A stretch of DNA of 64,000 nt from Phaeobacter sp. 11ANDIMAR09 (GTDB lineage Bacteria > Pseudomonadota > Alphaproteobacteria > Rhodobacterales > Rhodobacteraceae), in NCBI RefSeq assembly GCF_001294455.1, contig NZ_LIKT01000012.1, forward strand, positions 1 through 64,000, written 5' to 3'. The position numbers and the translations under genes are program-made. Position 1 is the stretch's first letter; each line of letters begins with the position of its first letter. Positions 35,227-43,411 of the stretch are shown here, piece after piece. The notes beneath the pieces are model-generated. The model saw nothing but the letters and a program-made list of their open reading frames with translations, was not told where the DNA came from and searched no databases.

Positions 35227-35330
35227 GCAACCGCGCCGCGCGTCAGCGCGGCGCCGGGCCCAACGGGAGGCGGGCCCAACGGGAGGCGGGCCTCTATGAT
35301 GCCCAAACAACGGGCGGGAGCTCCCCCTGC
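35227..35330 (+). repeat. Structured intergenic repeat, copy C, with tandem 16-bp units
   Basis: Hairpin GCGCCGCG-CGTCAG-CGCGGCGC (35233-35254) is followed directly by CGGGCCCAACG. A 16-bp unit beginning GGGCCCAACGGGAGGC is repeated exactly twice (35256-35271 and 35272-35287). GGGCGGGAGC follows at 35312-35321. This is the third member of the family also seen at 22062 and 33087, here between xthA and cnoX. Confidence 0.65.
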
Positions 35331-35343
35331 CCTTCAAGCAGGC

Positions 35344-36132
35344 TTACAGATCAAAAGTCGCAAAAACCGGCGCATGGTCACTGGGTTTTTCCCAACCCCG
35401 CGCGGCGCGCAGAACCCGGCTGGAATGTGCCGCCTGGCGAATATCCCCAGTAGCCCAGACATGATCCAGGCGGCGCCCCTTGTCAGCTGCGTCCCAATCC
35501 TTGGCCCGGTAGCTCCACCAGCTATACAGCAGCCCCTCGGGGATATCTGCCCGGGTCACATCCGCCCAACCGCCAACCTCCTGCACCTCTGCCAGCAGAT
35601 CCACCTCCACTGGCGTGTGGCTGACAATTTTCAACATCTTCTTGTGATCCCAGACATCATCTTCGCGTGGCGCGATATTCAGATCCCCTACCAGGATGGA
35701 CTTCTCCGGGCGCTCAGACTTGAACCAATCCCGCATCTCACTGAGGTAATCCAGCTTTTGGCCAAATTTCTCATTTATCTCGCGGTCGGGTTTATCCCCC
35801 CCGGCCGGCACATAGAAGTTGTGCACCGTGACGCCATTTTCCAGCCGCCCCGCGATATGGCGCGCATGGCCCAGATCGGCAAAATCCTCAGCCCCAGCCT
35901 CCTCAATCGGCAATTTCGACAGAATGGCGACGCCGTTGTAGCCCTTTTGCCCGCGCGCCACCATGTAGCGATACCCTAGCGCGGCAAAGCCCTCGGTTGG
36001 GATCAGGTCCACCGGGCTTTTGCACTCCTGCAGGCACAGCACATCCGGGCCTTCCTCCTGCATAAGTTTCTGCACCAGACCTTCGCGCAGGCGGACAGAG
36101 TTGATGTTCCAAGTGGCAAGGGTAAAGGCCAT
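35344..36132 (-). CDS. xthA: Exodeoxyribonuclease III
   Basis: The 262-residue AP endonuclease/3'-exonuclease repairs abasic sites. It opens with the EEP fold signature LATWNINSVR. Metal-binding Glu is in CLQECKSP, the active region GDLNIAPREDDVWD follows, and the C-terminal SDHAPVFATF holds the catalytic Asp/His pair. Length is normal. It is divergent from the dioxygenase gene, with the third operator-like repeat between them. Confidence 0.94.
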   Translation of the reverse strand: MAFTLATWNINSVRLREGLVQKLMQEEGPDVLCLQECKSPVDLIPTEGFAALGYRYMVARGQKGYNGVAILSKLPIEEAGAEDFADLGHARHIAGRLENGVTVHNFYVPAGGDKPDREINEKFGQKLDYLSEMRDWFKSERPEKSILVGDLNIAPREDDVWDHKKMLKIVSHTPVEVDLLAEVQEVGGWADVTRADIPEGLLYSWWSYRAKDWDAADKGRRLDHVWATGDIRQAAHSSRVLRAARGWEKPSDHAPVFATFDL

Positions 36133-36487
36133 ACTGTGTCTCTCTTCCTAGATGGGTTGCCCGGAGCATGCATGAACAGAAGGGGAACCTCTAGACTGGA
36201 AAATCAAAGATTCACCATTTTCTGAACCAGATGTGGGTGCATTGTGAAATTTGCTTGCATTTTTTCACATGATTTTCCAAAGCTGCCTAAACGACCCTTC
36301 ACATAAGAGGCCTCGCGCAGTGCCACGCTCCTCCGTCCTCGGGCAACGCCCAGGGCATCCCTATAAAAAAGCCTATGACTGGTGGCCACCCCCGGTTGGA
36401 TCTGTCTGAGCCAAAGGGCTCGACCGCTATTCCGCTACAGACCTGCCCACCATGCCCGCACGCATGCTTTTTTATGGAGGCCTATCC
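36133..36487. other. 355-bp divergent gap between xthA and the dioxygenase gene
   Basis: No gene is seen. It holds the third operator-like repeat (36244-36268). A TATAAAAAAG stretch near 36371 is a possible -10 region for the dioxygenase. A ribosome site GGAGG at 36476-36480 is 7 bp before the dioxygenase ATG. Confidence 0.55.
36244..36268. promoter_or_regulatory. Operator-like repeat, site 3 (GTGAAATTT-N8-TTTTTCAC)
   Basis: This site has the same arms and spacing as the two sites in front of the XRE-cupin gene at 16693. Arms begin at 36244 and 36263, the same 19-bp offset as in the other two. It is about 220 bp before the dioxygenase start and 112 bp before xthA, so in principle it could serve either. 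The metabolic link favours the dioxygenase. Confidence 0.65.
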
Positions 36488-37597
36488 ATGGCCAATGCCA
36501 CCCTGCGTTCTGACGACGCCCTTGTTCACATCACCTTTGCCGATGGCAGCAGTGCCGATTTCCCCTATATCTGGCTGCGCGACAACGATCCCGCCGGTTT
36601 CCACCCGCAGACCCAAGAGCGCATCACCGACCTTACCGCCATTCCGCTCGACATCACTCCGGAAAAGATCGAGACCGACAGCCAGACCTTGACCATCTGG
36701 TGGCAGGGCGACGACACCATAACACGGTTTGAGTTCGGCTGGCTTAGCGGCCACCGCCCCGGCCGGGCGGCCAACGACCCGGCGCGCACCGGGTTTCTAC
36801 ACTGGCGCCGGGATCTGGGCGCCGATGGCATTCCCCGCGCCAAGGCGGATGAAATCCTGGCCTCGGATCAGGCACTGCAAGACTGGCTGGTCCAGACCCA
36901 AAAATACGGGCTCTCCATTGTGGAAGGGCTTGCTGATAGCACCGCAGCCGGGATGGATGTCGCCCGCCGCATCGGCTTTCTACGGGAAACCAACTTTGGG
37001 GTGACATTCGAGGTCCAGTCCAAGCCAAACCCAAATAATTTGGCCTATACCCCGATTGCCCTGCCGTTGCACACCGATCTGACCAACCAGGAATTGCCCC
37101 CCGGATTTCAGTTCCTGCACTGCCTGGCGAACGAAGCAACCGGCGGCGGCTCGCTGTTCTGTGACGGCTACGCCATTGCGGAGGATCTGCGTGCAACAGA
37201 CGCCGAGGCCTTTGCGCTTTTGTCCACGGTCTCGATCCCGTTCCGGTTCCACGATCAGGACACCGATATTCGCAATCGCAAAAAGGTCATCAATCTGGAC
37301 GAAGAGGGCCAGATCATCGAAATCTGCTTTAATGCGCATCTGGCCGATATCCTCGACCTCACGCCCGATCTGATGACCCGTTATTACCGCGCCTATCGTC
37401 AGTTCATGATCATGACCCGCAGCGCCGATTATCTGGTCACACTAAAACTCAAAGGCGGCGAGATGGTGGTGTTTGACAACCGCCGCGTCCTGCATGGACG
37501 CGATGCCTTTGACCCGCAGACTGGATTCAGGTACCTGCATGGCTGTTACGTCGATCGCGGTGAATTTGAAAGCCGCCTGCGCCTGCTGCAAAGCTGA
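36488..37597 (+). CDS. Gamma-butyrobetaine dioxygenase-like TauD-family enzyme
   Basis: From the ATG at 36488 (GGAGG 7 bp upstream) the protein has 369 residues. The N-terminal DUF971-like segment (FADGSSADFPYIWLRDN) is followed by the 2-oxoglutarate/Fe(II) domain. There LHTDLTNQ gives the H-x-D ligands, RRVLHGRDAF the distal His, and FRYLHGCY the 2OG-binding Arg. The zinc cysteines of the N-terminal domain of classic gamma-butyrobetaine hydroxylases are missing (DNDPAGFHP). Substrate may be gamma-butyrobetaine or a related trimethylammonium compound, such as the phosphonate handled by Leisingera TmpA. Confidence 0.8.
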   Translation: MANATLRSDDALVHITFADGSSADFPYIWLRDNDPAGFHPQTQERITDLTAIPLDITPEKIETDSQTLTIWWQGDDTITRFEFGWLSGHRPGRAANDPARTGFLHWRRDLGADGIPRAKADEILASDQALQDWLVQTQKYGLSIVEGLADSTAAGMDVARRIGFLRETNFGVTFEVQSKPNPNNLAYTPIALPLHTDLTNQELPPGFQFLHCLANEATGGGSLFCDGYAIAEDLRATDAEAFALLSTVSIPFRFHDQDTDIRNRKKVINLDEEGQIIEICFNAHLADILDLTPDLMTRYYRAYRQFMIMTRSADYLVTLKLKGGEMVVFDNRRVLHGRDAFDPQTGFRYLHGCYVDRGEFESRLRLLQS

Positions 37598-37600
37598 TCC

Positions 37601-37633
37601 CAAACAAAAAAGGGCCGGGCGCGAAGCCCGGCC
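37601..37633 (-). terminator. Rho-independent terminator after the CenR-like gene
   Basis: GGCCGGGC (37613-37620) and GCCCGGCC (37626-37633) pair across a five-base loop. On the minus strand the stem is followed by CTTTTTTGTTTG, a good terminator for the minus-strand response-regulator gene whose stop is 105 bp upstream. On the plus strand only the stem would serve the dioxygenase gene. Confidence 0.75.
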
Positions 37634-37738
37634 TAGTCCAACAGGGAGGTGCATGTCATGACCCGGACATGCGCGGGATACGAACAGATATAAAGGTGCC
37701 TCAAAAATGCGTCTTTGACCTATGTCAATATTGGCACC

Positions 37739-38425
37739 CTAGCTGATCAGGCGATAGCCACCGGACTCTGTCACCAGAATACGGGCATTGGAGGGATCGG
37801 GCTCGATCTTCTGACGCAGACGATAGATATGGGTTTCCAGGGTATGGGTGGTGACCCCCGCGTTATAGCCCCAGACCTCGTGCAGCAGCACATCGCGCGC
37901 CACCACGCCATCGGTTGAGCGATAAAGGAACTTGAGGATGTTGGTCTCTTTCTCGGTGAGACGGATCTTGCGATCATCCTCGGTCATCAGCATCTTCATC
38001 GAGGGCTTAAAGGTATAGGGCCCAAGGACAAATACCGCGTCTTCTGATTGTTCATGCTGGCGCAGCTGGGCTCGGATACGCGCCAGGAGCACCGGAAATT
38101 TGAAAGGTTTGGAGACATAGTCATTTGCGCCGGCATCCAAACCCAGAATGGTATCGGAATCGCTGTCATGGCCGGTCAGCATCAGGATCGGCGCCTTGAC
38201 GCCCTGCTTGCGCATCAGACGGCACAGCTCGCGCCCATCCGTGTCCGGCAGGCCCACATCCAGGATCACCAGATCATACAAACCCTCTTTGACGCGCTCC
38301 ATGGCGCCCTGGCCATTTTCAGCCTCAAAGACATCAAAGTCTTCGGTCATCACCAGCTGTTCGCTCAGGGCCTCGCGCAGGTCCTCGTCGTCGTCCACAA
38401 GTAGAATCTTTTTCAGTTGCGCCAT
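37739..38425 (-). CDS. cenR: CenR-like OmpR-family response regulator
   Basis: The 228-residue regulator has a receiver domain (residues 5-120) with acidic pocket DDDED, phospho-acceptor Asp in VILDVGLPD and Lys in SKPFKF. The OmpR winged-helix domain (about 130-228) carries LTEKETNILKFLYR and THTLETHIYRLRQKIEPDP. The sequence closely resembles Caulobacter and Rhodobacter CenR, which control the cell envelope. No kinase gene is adjacent. An orphan position is usual for CenR. Confidence 0.85.
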   Translation of the reverse strand: MAQLKKILLVDDDEDLREALSEQLVMTEDFDVFEAENGQGAMERVKEGLYDLVILDVGLPDTDGRELCRLMRKQGVKAPILMLTGHDSDSDTILGLDAGANDYVSKPFKFPVLLARIRAQLRQHEQSEDAVFVLGPYTFKPSMKMLMTEDDRKIRLTEKETNILKFLYRSTDGVVARDVLLHEVWGYNAGVTTHTLETHIYRLRQKIEPDPSNARILVTESGGYRLIS

Positions 38426-38610
38426 GTCCGTACTCTCCTGCCTTCAGTCTCCTGTTTCATGACTGACAGATGCGCCTCCCTCATGCAAAGGACAAGATAT
38501 GCTGCAAAAGCCTCACGCCGTCGTGTCCGCAGCAAAGGATTTGTTTCACTTCTGTCGAAATTGGGCCTAGGAAAGGTCCGTTATAGTGTACCAACCGCTG
38601 GATCTGCTGC

Positions 38611-39702
38611 ATGAGCCTGATGCCCTCCATGATCGAACTGCTGGCCCGCGCACGCGTGGATCTGCGCATGGGCCTCCCCGTTGTCCTCATCGAGGAGGGT
38701 CAGGCTGCCCTCGCCATTGCCGCCGAGAGCCTGTCGCAGCAGAGGTTCGAAGACATGTTGGCTCTGGGGGAGGTCACCCTGGCTCTGACCGCGCGGCGGG
38801 CCGAGACGCTTAAAGCCCGCGCCTATGACGGAGATACCGCCCGCATCTGCCTGCCCGACAGTGCGACCCTGAGCTGGATTCAGGCGCTGGCCGACCCGGC
38901 GGATGATCTCAAAGCGCCAATGAAGGGCCCGCTGATCAGTGCCCGCGAAGGCAGCGCCGCGCTGCATCGCCTCGCCATCGCTCTGGCCAAATCGGCACGT
39001 CTTCTTCCTGCGGCCCTTCTGGTGCCACTGCAGGGCGCAGGCGCTCAATTTGCCGCCGATCATGGGCTTACCCTGCTCCCGCAGGCAGCCGCCGAGCCCC
39101 TGATGAGCCAAAGCTCGCCCCTGCATGCGGTTGCCGCTGCCCGGCTGCCGATACAGGCCGCTGAAGCCGGACGTCTGCATATCTTCCGGCCCGAAGATGG
39201 TGCCGAAGAACACTATGCCATCGAGATTGGTCGCCCCGATCGCAGCAAGCCGGTTCTGGCGCGACTGCATTCGGCCTGTTTCACCGGCGATGTGCTGGGC
39301 TCGCTCAAATGTGACTGCGGCCCGCAGCTCAATGCGGCCCTGGGTCAGATGGGGGCGCAGGGCAGTGGCGTTCTGCTCTATCTCAACCAAGAGGGCCGCG
39401 GCATTGGGCTCGCCAATAAGATGCGCGCCTATTCGCTGCAGGATCAAGGGTTTGACACGGTCGAGGCCAATCACCGCCTAGGATTCGAAGACGACGAGCG
39501 GGATTTCCGGCTGGGCTCTGCAATTCTGAAAGAGCTGGGCTTTTCGCAGGTGCGGCTGCTGACAAATAACCCCAATAAGATTGCGATGATGGAAAAAACC
39601 GGCATCAAGGTCGCAGAACGGGTCGAACTGAAGGTCGGAGAAAACGCTTTCAACGCACAGTATCTGGCCACCAAGGCCGCCAAATCCGGACATATGCTGT
39701 GA
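38611..39702 (+). CDS. ribA: GTP cyclohydrolase II with an N-terminal extension
   Basis: This 363-residue protein makes the riboflavin precursor from GTP. The cyclohydrolase domain occupies about residues 165-363: ARLHSACFTGDVLGSLKCDCGPQL carries the three zinc cysteines, and LYLNQEGRGIGL and LTNNPNKIAM are present. The first 160 residues are not the usual RibB (DHBP synthase) half and show no catalytic motif I recognise. They may be a degraded RibB-like or structural domain found in this family group. It overlaps the next gene by 4 bp. Confidence 0.88.
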   Translation: MSLMPSMIELLARARVDLRMGLPVVLIEEGQAALAIAAESLSQQRFEDMLALGEVTLALTARRAETLKARAYDGDTARICLPDSATLSWIQALADPADDLKAPMKGPLISAREGSAALHRLAIALAKSARLLPAALLVPLQGAGAQFAADHGLTLLPQAAAEPLMSQSSPLHAVAAARLPIQAAEAGRLHIFRPEDGAEEHYAIEIGRPDRSKPVLARLHSACFTGDVLGSLKCDCGPQLNAALGQMGAQGSGVLLYLNQEGRGIGLANKMRAYSLQDQGFDTVEANHRLGFEDDERDFRLGSAILKELGFSQVRLLTNNPNKIAMMEKTGIKVAERVELKVGENAFNAQYLATKAAKSGHML

Positions 39703-40217
39703 GCCGCCAGCCCTATTCTGCCGCGGATCTGGTGCTGACCAGGCAAGGTCTGCGCTTTGCCGGGCGCCTGTTGCCCTGCAGTATCGGCAAGGGCGGGATC
39801 TCGGATCACAAGCGCGAAGGCGACGGGGCAACCCCCACCGGCGTGCATCATATCGTCGGAATGCTCTATCGCCCTGATCGCATCGCACCGCCCAATGCCT
39901 GGGCCCAGCCAATCGGTCCCCGTGACCTGTGGTCGGATGACGGGCGGGACAGCCAGTACAACACCCAGGTCACCGCGCCCTACGGCTATAGCCACGAGCG
40001 CCTGCGGCGGTCAGACCCGCTCTATGATCTGGTGCTGATACTGGATTGGAACTGGCCGGATGCCGTGCCAGGCCGGGGCTCTGCCATTTTCATCCATCAA
40101 TGGCGCCGCCCAGGATATCCGACCGAAGGCTGCATCGCCTTTGACCGCAGCGATCTGCATTGGCTGGCCGCCCGCGTGGTGCCGGGCAGCCGGGTTATTG
40201 TCCCCAATCTGGTATAA
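39699..40217 (+). CDS. L,D-transpeptidase (YkuD)-like protein
   Basis: This 172-residue protein starts with GTG at 39699, overlapping the ribA stop (GTGA). The YkuD signature is present: AIFIHQW, then GYPTEGCIAFDRSD holding the catalytic Cys at about residue 144. No signal peptide is seen, which is odd for a peptidoglycan cross-linking enzyme, so it may be exported another way or act differently. Translational coupling to ribA suggests co-expression only. A function in the riboflavin pathway is not implied. Confidence 0.83.
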   Translation: MSRQPYSAADLVLTRQGLRFAGRLLPCSIGKGGISDHKREGDGATPTGVHHIVGMLYRPDRIAPPNAWAQPIGPRDLWSDDGRDSQYNTQVTAPYGYSHERLRRSDPLYDLVLILDWNWPDAVPGRGSAIFIHQWRRPGYPTEGCIAFDRSDLHWLAARVVPGSRVIVPNLV

Positions 40218-40613
40218 TTATTCAGGATAGCGGCGCTGCGCTGTGGCCCGCGCCAGAACCTTGCCGCCCTTGCGCGCTGTCACCGTCCATTCATAGGTAT
40301 GAACCCCACTCGGGGGACAGGGGCTTTTGTAAGTGAAGCTGCCCGCAGGAACGGTCCCATCGCCAGACATTGCGATCCGCTTGCTGCCGCCGTGGTTATA
40401 GCTGGGGACATTCAGATCCTTGAGACGAAATTGCACCGAAGTGGTCCCCTCAGGCAGGCCCCTGAGCACAAAGGCAGGGTTTCCCACCTTGTTCGGGTTG
40501 CCAGTGGTGCAGCTCGGAATATTACCCCAAGAGGAAAATTTCAGCGAAAGCTCCCCGGCCTGAACGCCCGTTGCGCCCATCAGGAGAGTCAGTATCAGAA
40601 TGGCTTTCTTCAT
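40218..40613 (-). CDS. Secreted protein with PEBP/YbhB-like features
   Basis: The 131-residue protein has a signal peptide (residues 1-19, ending GVQAG). The segment FVLRGLPEGTTSVQFRL, followed by FTYKSPCPPSGVHTYEWTV, resembles YbhB/PEBP proteins, which bind phospholipids or inhibit proteases. It is shorter than usual and I see no complete ligand pocket, so the family call is tentative. It shares its stop region with the L,D-transpeptidase gene (convergent, adjacent by 1 bp). Confidence 0.55.
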   Translation of the reverse strand: MKKAILILTLLMGATGVQAGELSLKFSSWGNIPSCTTGNPNKVGNPAFVLRGLPEGTTSVQFRLKDLNVPSYNHGGSKRIAMSGDGTVPAGSFTYKSPCPPSGVHTYEWTVTARKGGKVLARATAQRRYPE

Positions 40614-40640
40614 CGTTACGCGTCTCGCACTTGTTAAGGT

Positions 40641-41303
40641 CTAGCTCACTTGCCCATAGGCCCTGGCCCCAAAAATGGCGGAACCAACCCGGACATGGGT
40701 AGCACCATGGGCGATAGCAGTTTCAAAGTCACCACTCATCCCCATGGAGAGACCTTGCAATCCATTTCGAACGGCCATTTCCCCCAGTTGCCTGAAATGA
40801 TCGACCGCCTCTTCTGAAACCGGCGGGATACACATCAGACCCTTGATTGGCAGATCCAAAGCGCGGCATTCGGCGATAAACCCATCCGCCTCTGCCGGGA
40901 GGATACCAGCCTTTTGTGGCTCGGCCCCGGTGTTGACCTGGATGAACAGGTCGGGGCATTTGCCCAGGTCCTGCGCCAGCCGCGCCAGGGTCTTGGCCAG
41001 CTTGGGACGATCCAGGGTGTGGATTGCGTTGAACAGCTCCATCGCCTGACGCGCCTTATTGGTCTGCAACGGGCCAATCAGATGCAGGTCCAACCCTGTG
41101 AACCTCTGAGCAAAATCGGGCCATTTGCCCATCGCTTCCTGGACGCGATTTTCACCAAAGCAGCGCTGTCCCTCTTCCAGCACTTCAGCGACCCGGTCGT
41201 TTGGCTGAACTTTGGAGACCGCGATCAGGGTCACTGATCCCGTGGGTCGATCAGCAGCAGCCTCTGCCACTGTAATACGGTTTTTGATTTCTTGCAGCGA
41301 CAT
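40641..41303 (-). CDS. yggS: YggS-family PLP homeostasis protein
   Basis: The 220-residue alanine-racemase-fold protein has the PLP Lys in TLIAVSKVQPND (about residue 31) and the usual HLIGPLQTNKARQAM and GLMCIPP. The C-terminal MGMSGDFETAIAHGATHVRVGSAIFG binds the phosphate. It buffers pyridoxal phosphate and affects amino-acid homeostasis rather than catalysing racemisation. It is convergent with nothing and lies 120 bp downstream of the porin terminator. Confidence 0.93.
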   Translation of the reverse strand: MSLQEIKNRITVAEAAADRPTGSVTLIAVSKVQPNDRVAEVLEEGQRCFGENRVQEAMGKWPDFAQRFTGLDLHLIGPLQTNKARQAMELFNAIHTLDRPKLAKTLARLAQDLGKCPDLFIQVNTGAEPQKAGILPAEADGFIAECRALDLPIKGLMCIPPVSEEAVDHFRQLGEMAVRNGLQGLSMGMSGDFETAIAHGATHVRVGSAIFGARAYGQVS

Positions 41304-41367
41304 TTTGCATTCTCCGGTTTTTACGCCAGATCAACACTGTTTGGCAGCAAATGTTAAGAGCCAAACG

Positions 41368-41397
41368 AAAAGGGCGAGCTCTGTAAAGAGCCCGCCC
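41368..41397 (-). terminator. Rho-independent terminator of the porin gene
   Basis: Read on the minus strand, a GGGC-rich 11-bp stem (41372-41382 with 41387-41397, one mismatch) with loop TTAC is followed by TTTTCG. It begins 26 bp after the porin stop codon. A strong hairpin of this kind fits a highly expressed gene. Confidence 0.82.
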
Positions 41398-41423
41398 CCA
41401 ATTCACGCTAAGCGTAGTTCAGC

Positions 41424-42434
41424 TTAGAAGCTGAAGTATACACCAGCCTGGAACTGGTTGTCGTCATCTGCTTCGTCAACATAGCCAGCAACGAAGGTAG
41501 CGCCGCCACCCAGGTCGTACTGGTAGTTGATGCCGAAGGAGGTGCCGTCACGGCCGCCGTCGCTCTTGGTGGTCGAAACCGAAGTAGGCGCGTCGTTGGA
41601 GTTAACCCAAACCAGGATGTTCGACGCTGCGCCGATGTCCATGTTGCCTTCCAGAGTGATCGACTCGTCGGAGTCGGTTTCACCGTAGGCGATACGTGCA
41701 CCGAAGGCACCGAAGTCACCGCCAGCAGCAACAAAGGTGATGTCGTTTGCAGCAACCGAAGAGGACTGAGCAGCAGCAGTTACATAGTAGTCCGAGAAGG
41801 AGTATGTAACCATGATGCCGGTACGGTCTTCGCCGCCAGCGGTACCCAGAACGGTGCCGCCGTTACGCTGGCTGTAGGAAACGTGGCCGGTGAAACCGCC
41901 AACGGAGTACAGAGCTTCGATGCCGTTGGAACCGTTGCCGCCGGAGGAATATGCATCCCAAGCAGCGCCTTTGATGGCCAGGGAGTGGAAGCCCATGCCG
42001 TCGATGCCGGTGCCAGCGGAACGAGTACCGGTGGTGTACAGGCCAGGTGCGTTTTCAACAGCACCGATGATGTTGCCAACGTTGACAGCCAGGCCGCCGT
42101 AGGTCACGCCAAAGCGGGCGCCGTTGGCTGCGGTTGTGCCGGTTGTGGAACCAGTGGTGGTGCCGGGGTTCGAACCACCGTTCACGAGGCCATCACGGCT
42201 TTCGGACTGCAGACGGAAGCGAGCGTTGAAGCCGATGCCGCTGTCAGTTTCGGTGGTCATGTCGAACTGCAGACGCAGACGGCTGGTGATGTTGGTGTCG
42301 GAAACGCCAGCAACCAGTTTGTTTGCGGAGTTATAGTCCAGGCCGAAACGGCCGTAGCCGGACATACGAACGTCGGCAGCTGCTACGGAAGCAGTGGCGA
42401 TCAGCGCGGTAGTCGCGAAGAGAACCTTTTTCAT
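41424..42434 (-). CDS. Major outer-membrane porin (Rhodobacter type)
   Basis: The 336-residue protein has a signal peptide of 20 residues (cleaved after SVAAA). Alternating beta-strands end in the final FQAGVYFSF, with the C-terminal Phe that directs assembly by BamA. A glycine-, serine- and threonine-rich inner loop (GGSNPGTTTGSTTGT, near residue 85) probably narrows the channel. The type matches the 16-stranded Rhodobacter porins. The strong terminator downstream and long leader upstream fit high expression. Confidence 0.92.
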   Translation of the reverse strand: MKKVLFATTALIATASVAAADVRMSGYGRFGLDYNSANKLVAGVSDTNITSRLRLQFDMTTETDSGIGFNARFRLQSESRDGLVNGGSNPGTTTGSTTGTTAANGARFGVTYGGLAVNVGNIIGAVENAPGLYTTGTRSAGTGIDGMGFHSLAIKGAAWDAYSSGGNGSNGIEALYSVGGFTGHVSYSQRNGGTVLGTAGGEDRTGIMVTYSFSDYYVTAAAQSSSVAANDITFVAAGGDFGAFGARIAYGETDSDESITLEGNMDIGAASNILVWVNSNDAPTSVSTTKSDGGRDGTSFGINYQYDLGGGATFVAGYVDEADDDNQFQAGVYFSF

Positions 42435-42826
42435 CGATTTTTCCCTCGGTTTTCAATTCTGATGCCCAAACCGGGGAATCCGGTGTGGGTATGACAAGGG
42501 GTTTCGCTTTTTCACCCCCGTTTTGGCAAGAGTGCCCCATCCGCCAGCCAGCATTGCCCTGCAGGATGGTGCAGCTTTGCCACAGTCTTATGCCTCGCTC
42601 CCGACTTCGCAGTCTGAATCCCGTTAATTCCTTAACAATGGCGCATCTTTGCAGCCGACGCCGAGCCCGCCTGTCCCTAGCTGTTCCTGCCTGCAATGGG
42701 TTGTGGCCTATATATAACTGTCCCGCCGCACGATTCGCAGGAAGCTGCCTGCAGGTGCTAAACCCCTTGCTCCGCTGCCCGTCGATACGGTAGGAGTTTC
42801 GCAAGATACTGGCGCCGGGAGCGAAG
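42435..42826. other. 392-bp divergent gap between porin and DUF3576
   Basis: No gene is seen. It contains the porin promoter region on the left and the DUF3576 promoter on the right, including a TATATATAACT stretch at about 42708. No repeat or clear hairpin stands out, and the size is compatible with an untranslated leader on the porin mRNA. Confidence 0.4.
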
Positions 42827-43315
42827 ATGACACTGCACAAGATAATTCAGACAGCCTTGGTTGGGACCCTGTGCCTGGGCGTATCGGCCTGTGGCGGCAG
42901 CACCGGCTCAGCCCCCAAGATCGCAAACAGCCCCGAAGAATTTAACGACGACATCGAGGCCTCCCGAAGCAATAAATCCTCCTTTTGGGATCTCTTCGGC
43001 GGAACACCGGATCAAAAAGTTCAGGTCAACCGCTACCTGTGGAATGCCTCCCTTGATGTTCTGGAGTTCCTGCCAGTGCAGTCGGTTGATCCTTTCACCG
43101 GCGTCATCGTGACGGGTTACGGCACCCCTCCCGGCAGTGGTCGCGCCTATCGTGCCACCGTGCATATCAAGGACCCAGCCCTGGACGCGCGTTCGTTGAA
43201 CGTATCGCTGCAGACCAAAGGTGGGCGCCCCGTTAACGCCTCGACCACCCGCGCGGTTGAAGACGCCATCCTATCGCGCGCCCGTCAGCTGCGCATCAAT
43301 GACAAGAACCTCTGA
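42827..43315 (+). CDS. DUF3576 lipoprotein
   Basis: The 162-residue protein begins with a signal peptide and lipobox GVSACG (Cys at about 23). The DUF3576 body follows (VNRYLWNASLDVLEFLPVQSVDPFTGVI, then YRATVHIKDPALDARSL). The function is unknown. Its location directly before leuS is the normal arrangement in Rhodobacteraceae and suggests an envelope role, as the LptE gene is just beyond leuS. Confidence 0.88.
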   Translation: MTLHKIIQTALVGTLCLGVSACGGSTGSAPKIANSPEEFNDDIEASRSNKSSFWDLFGGTPDQKVQVNRYLWNASLDVLEFLPVQSVDPFTGVIVTGYGTPPGSGRAYRATVHIKDPALDARSLNVSLQTKGGRPVNASTTRAVEDAILSRARQLRINDKNL

Positions 43316-43411
43316 CGCCCAGCGACGAAGCTCTGGAACAGAGATCAAAACAACAGTATTACAGGCGCCGGGTCACCACCCGGCGTTTTCATTCTTAAAG
43401 GACCTGTCGTG

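Noticed and set aside
35256-35287. Two 16-bp tandem units as a CRISPR seed
   Set aside because: There are only two adjacent units without spacers, and they belong to structured repeat copy C. No CRISPR array or cas genes are present.
36204-36389. 61-residue minus-strand open frame covering operator site 3
   Set aside because: It has no ribosome site and no domain, and it would cover the operator-like repeat.
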